From Amoeboaphelidium protococcarum (taxonomy: Eukaryota > Aphelidiomycota > Aphelidea), in assembly GCA_023515745.1 (NCBI GenBank), contig JALECJ010000020.1, forward strand, positions 310,001-374,000: a DNA stretch of 64,000 bases, written 5' to 3'. Below are positions 61,928 to 64,000 of this stretch, piece after piece (position 1 is the first letter of the stretch; each line of letters starts with the position of its first letter). The position numbers and the translations under genes were made by a program. Under the pieces are notes generated by a model. It did no database searches. It worked only from the letters and a program-made list of their open reading frames with translations, and had not been told where the DNA came from.

Positions 61928-64000
61928 TCATTTAGCCTTTTGTCTTAAGATTCTGAATGTCTTGGAATTTATCTAGCCAACAAGCAGTCTACTTAGAAGA
62001 AAGAGGATGATACTAAACACCTCAAACAGACAAGCAATGACAAAGTGGCTTATGGAAGTTCCAATCTCCAGCCAACTACCATCATCTCTAACCAAGAAGA
62101 AAAAATTGAGAGTGACAACATCCGTGACAGAGAGACTGAGTAAGAACAATGCAAACGGAGGTAAATCTAGCGCTGCAGAGAGTACTCCAAACACCGCGCT
62201 TAGTAGAGCAAACGGAGTCAATATCTTTAGAACCAGCAGCCCACCCATTAGGAATGGATTGAACGTCGTCGTCAGTCGGTATACAGACTGTAGAGTAAAT
62301 GATGAGACAGACGCGATATTTCCAGTGCCAAAGAATGCGACATTGATAAAGAATAGAAACTGCAAAGCCAGAACCATATCATGAAGATTGAGCTTCCTGT
62401 GAACTTGTAAGCTACTTATAGAATCATCTGCATCTGCCTTCAATTCCAACTTATCGCCGTGCAATAGTTTTTCTATCTCCAACCAGCAGATTAGAGTCAT
62501 AAAATACACAGCATAGAAAATAGATTCATGGGAGATGGAGAAGGTGATCATGAGAGGGGAGAATGTGAGGAACACTCTGACTAATTGCAATCTGTAGTTA
62601 TTCACAGATTGACCATATGACTTATATAAAGGCAGCAAAATAGATACCACTAGAATGAGCCACGAGCAAATTTAATTGAAATACGACAGCCCCATCTTTG
62701 ACTATAATCTATAAACACTCCAATTTGTAAATACCAGAGCCAAAGAGCTTAACACTATCTGAAAAGCAATAAGATTATCCCATGTACCGAAAATTAACCA
62801 CAATACACCTATTGATATGTGCATCACTCCTCCTATAGTAAATAAAAGAGCATTTTCCACCAGCTGTGGCGACAATAAAGTAAATGACGAAGACACTACG
62901 CACAAAATCGGCCACGTATATAGAAGATAAGATGACTTTAATCTGCTAGATGAATTAAACAAATAATATCCACCAAACCCGATAAAAAGCACACTCAATA
63001 CCTGCCTATAGTGATAACTCATGACTAAAAGCTCCAATATTATCAGATATCCAGCTCCATACGCGATCAATTATCCGCGAGATACACGTTAACTTAAATC
63101 CTATACGGACCATTATATAACAGATTTATTCCTAAAAATCTAAGACCAGAATATAACGGGAAATAGAGCATAAGCATAATACATCGGAGGTGACTACTTC
63201 ATGTAAAATACCACTGAAAATGGAAACATTACCAGGGACGCCAAACTCCAATTATCAAACCCTGTTATCAGCTCATTATCCTTCCTTTGATAGACATACT
63301 TTTACAAAATGAACACAGCACTGAATATGATCCACCCCAGATATCCAGCACTGATTATCGATCTAAGAAAGAACCAATCATAAGTCTATAGATACCTGAG
63401 CCCTTCCAGAGATTTGGACATAATCAACTCACATAGCTGAATTGATTCATCGAATTCTTTACTCAATATCAACTAATCAATCTATTCAAATAGTTATTGA
63501 GCGTACTGATCAGATAATTCAGAGAAAGCAATAAAGAAAGGCTCCCTAGAGCGCCTCTAATCCTCTTTCAGACGATACATGGCATAAATTTAACGAGCAT
63601 TCACAAGCAAATGAGCAGCTAGCACTTGACTATCAGCTTGCAGATATTTAATGGGCAGTCGGCCAACTGAATTCACAGGGTAATTTATTCCCAATAGACT
63701 CGCCATTAAAGGAGCAATATCCGCCTAATTCACATCAATCTACAAATTCGGCTAATCTTGAATTCCAGCTCCCCATGCAAGCAGTGGAGTCTATGTATTA
63801 TCCGGATGTCCATCACCATGAGATCCCAGTTCACCCATACCATGATCTGCTGTGAATATATAAGCAGTCATTTAGTCATGATGATAGTATTAGTCAAACC
63901 AGGTAGTAAAATTACGCAGTTACTTATCCACAAATGCAATGTTGTCCATATATTCATGTGAAGACGGCCTATGTGCATGACCATTAGTATCTATACCCAG
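61928..64000 (-). CDS. PIGN: GPI ethanolamine phosphate transferase 1 (PIG-N/Mcd4), 5' partial
   Basis: Open from the window end to TGA 61928-61930, 690 visible residues. The alkaline-phosphatase-like catalytic end shows LGIDTNGHAHRPSSHEY, TADHGMGELGSHGDG and INYPVNSVG; about a dozen hydrophobic helices follow, including the Mcd4/PIG-N signature FFGTGNIASVSSF, VYRL and FNPFLMGGLL. It adds ethanolamine phosphate to the first mannose of GPI precursors in the ER. The catalytic start and the signal anchor lie beyond 64000. Convergent with LYAR (84 nt). Confidence 0.92.

Overview
This is a gene-dense nuclear segment of a eukaryote that does not use the standard genetic code. Almost every conserved protein here reads through in-frame TAA and TAG codons, often exactly where its family has an invariant glutamine: the GPN-loop GTPase motif DTPGQ, the SUMO-E1 motif NLNRQF and the ribosomal L38 start MPKQ. 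Every gene I could close ends in TGA. The code is therefore UAA/UAG = Gln with UGA as the only stop. All coordinates below use it, and gene models that look broken under the standard code are intact.

Introns are few and short (mostly 43-78 nt) with GT starts and 3' ends that nearly always read GTAG, usually TGTAG. The set is opisthokont-like and includes ATG16 with a WD40 domain, RMC1, BLOC1S1, BuGZ/ZNF207, an MRH-domain receptor, a haemerythrin-domain protein and a roadblock dynein light chain. Several of these are absent from or reduced in yeasts, and the light chain is compatible with a flagellated stage. I infer an early-diverging relative of fungi (an aphelid- or chytrid-like parasite is one possibility, from memory and untested) rather than a ciliate.

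Layout: 1-8.1 kb holds a PP2C phosphatase (5' partial), an ArfGAP-UBA protein, GPN1, MCM10 and dihydrolipoamide dehydrogenase. 8.1-12.2 kb is an accessory island with a decayed nuclease-kinase paralogue, a secreted ankyrin protein and an intact PD-(D/E)XK-plus-kinase protein. 12.2-31.2 kb carries importin alpha, RRP42, ATG16, BLOC1S1, an F-box membrane protein, an orphan secreted protein, a LEA2-like membrane protein, a RasGEF, an MRH receptor and UBA2. 31.2-33.1 kb is non-genic with a hAT-type MITE and four hairpin-like repeats. 33.1-53.1 kb carries a mitochondrial-type DEAD-box helicase, NAF1, a formin, roadblock, NSF, ATP synthase gamma, BuGZ, RMC1, RAD51, RPL38, a UQCC2-like protein, GART, calcipressin and the PP2A catalytic subunit. 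53.1-55.4 kb is a complete Harbinger DNA transposon. 55.4-64 kb carries a haemerythrin protein, adenylosuccinate lyase, DBP9, LYAR and PIG-N (5' partial).

Most genes are unrelated housekeeping functions in alternating orientation and no operon logic is seen. The accessory material (effector-like proteins, the hAT MITE and the Harbinger element) is confined to three islands. I had no search tools; names rest on motif recognition.
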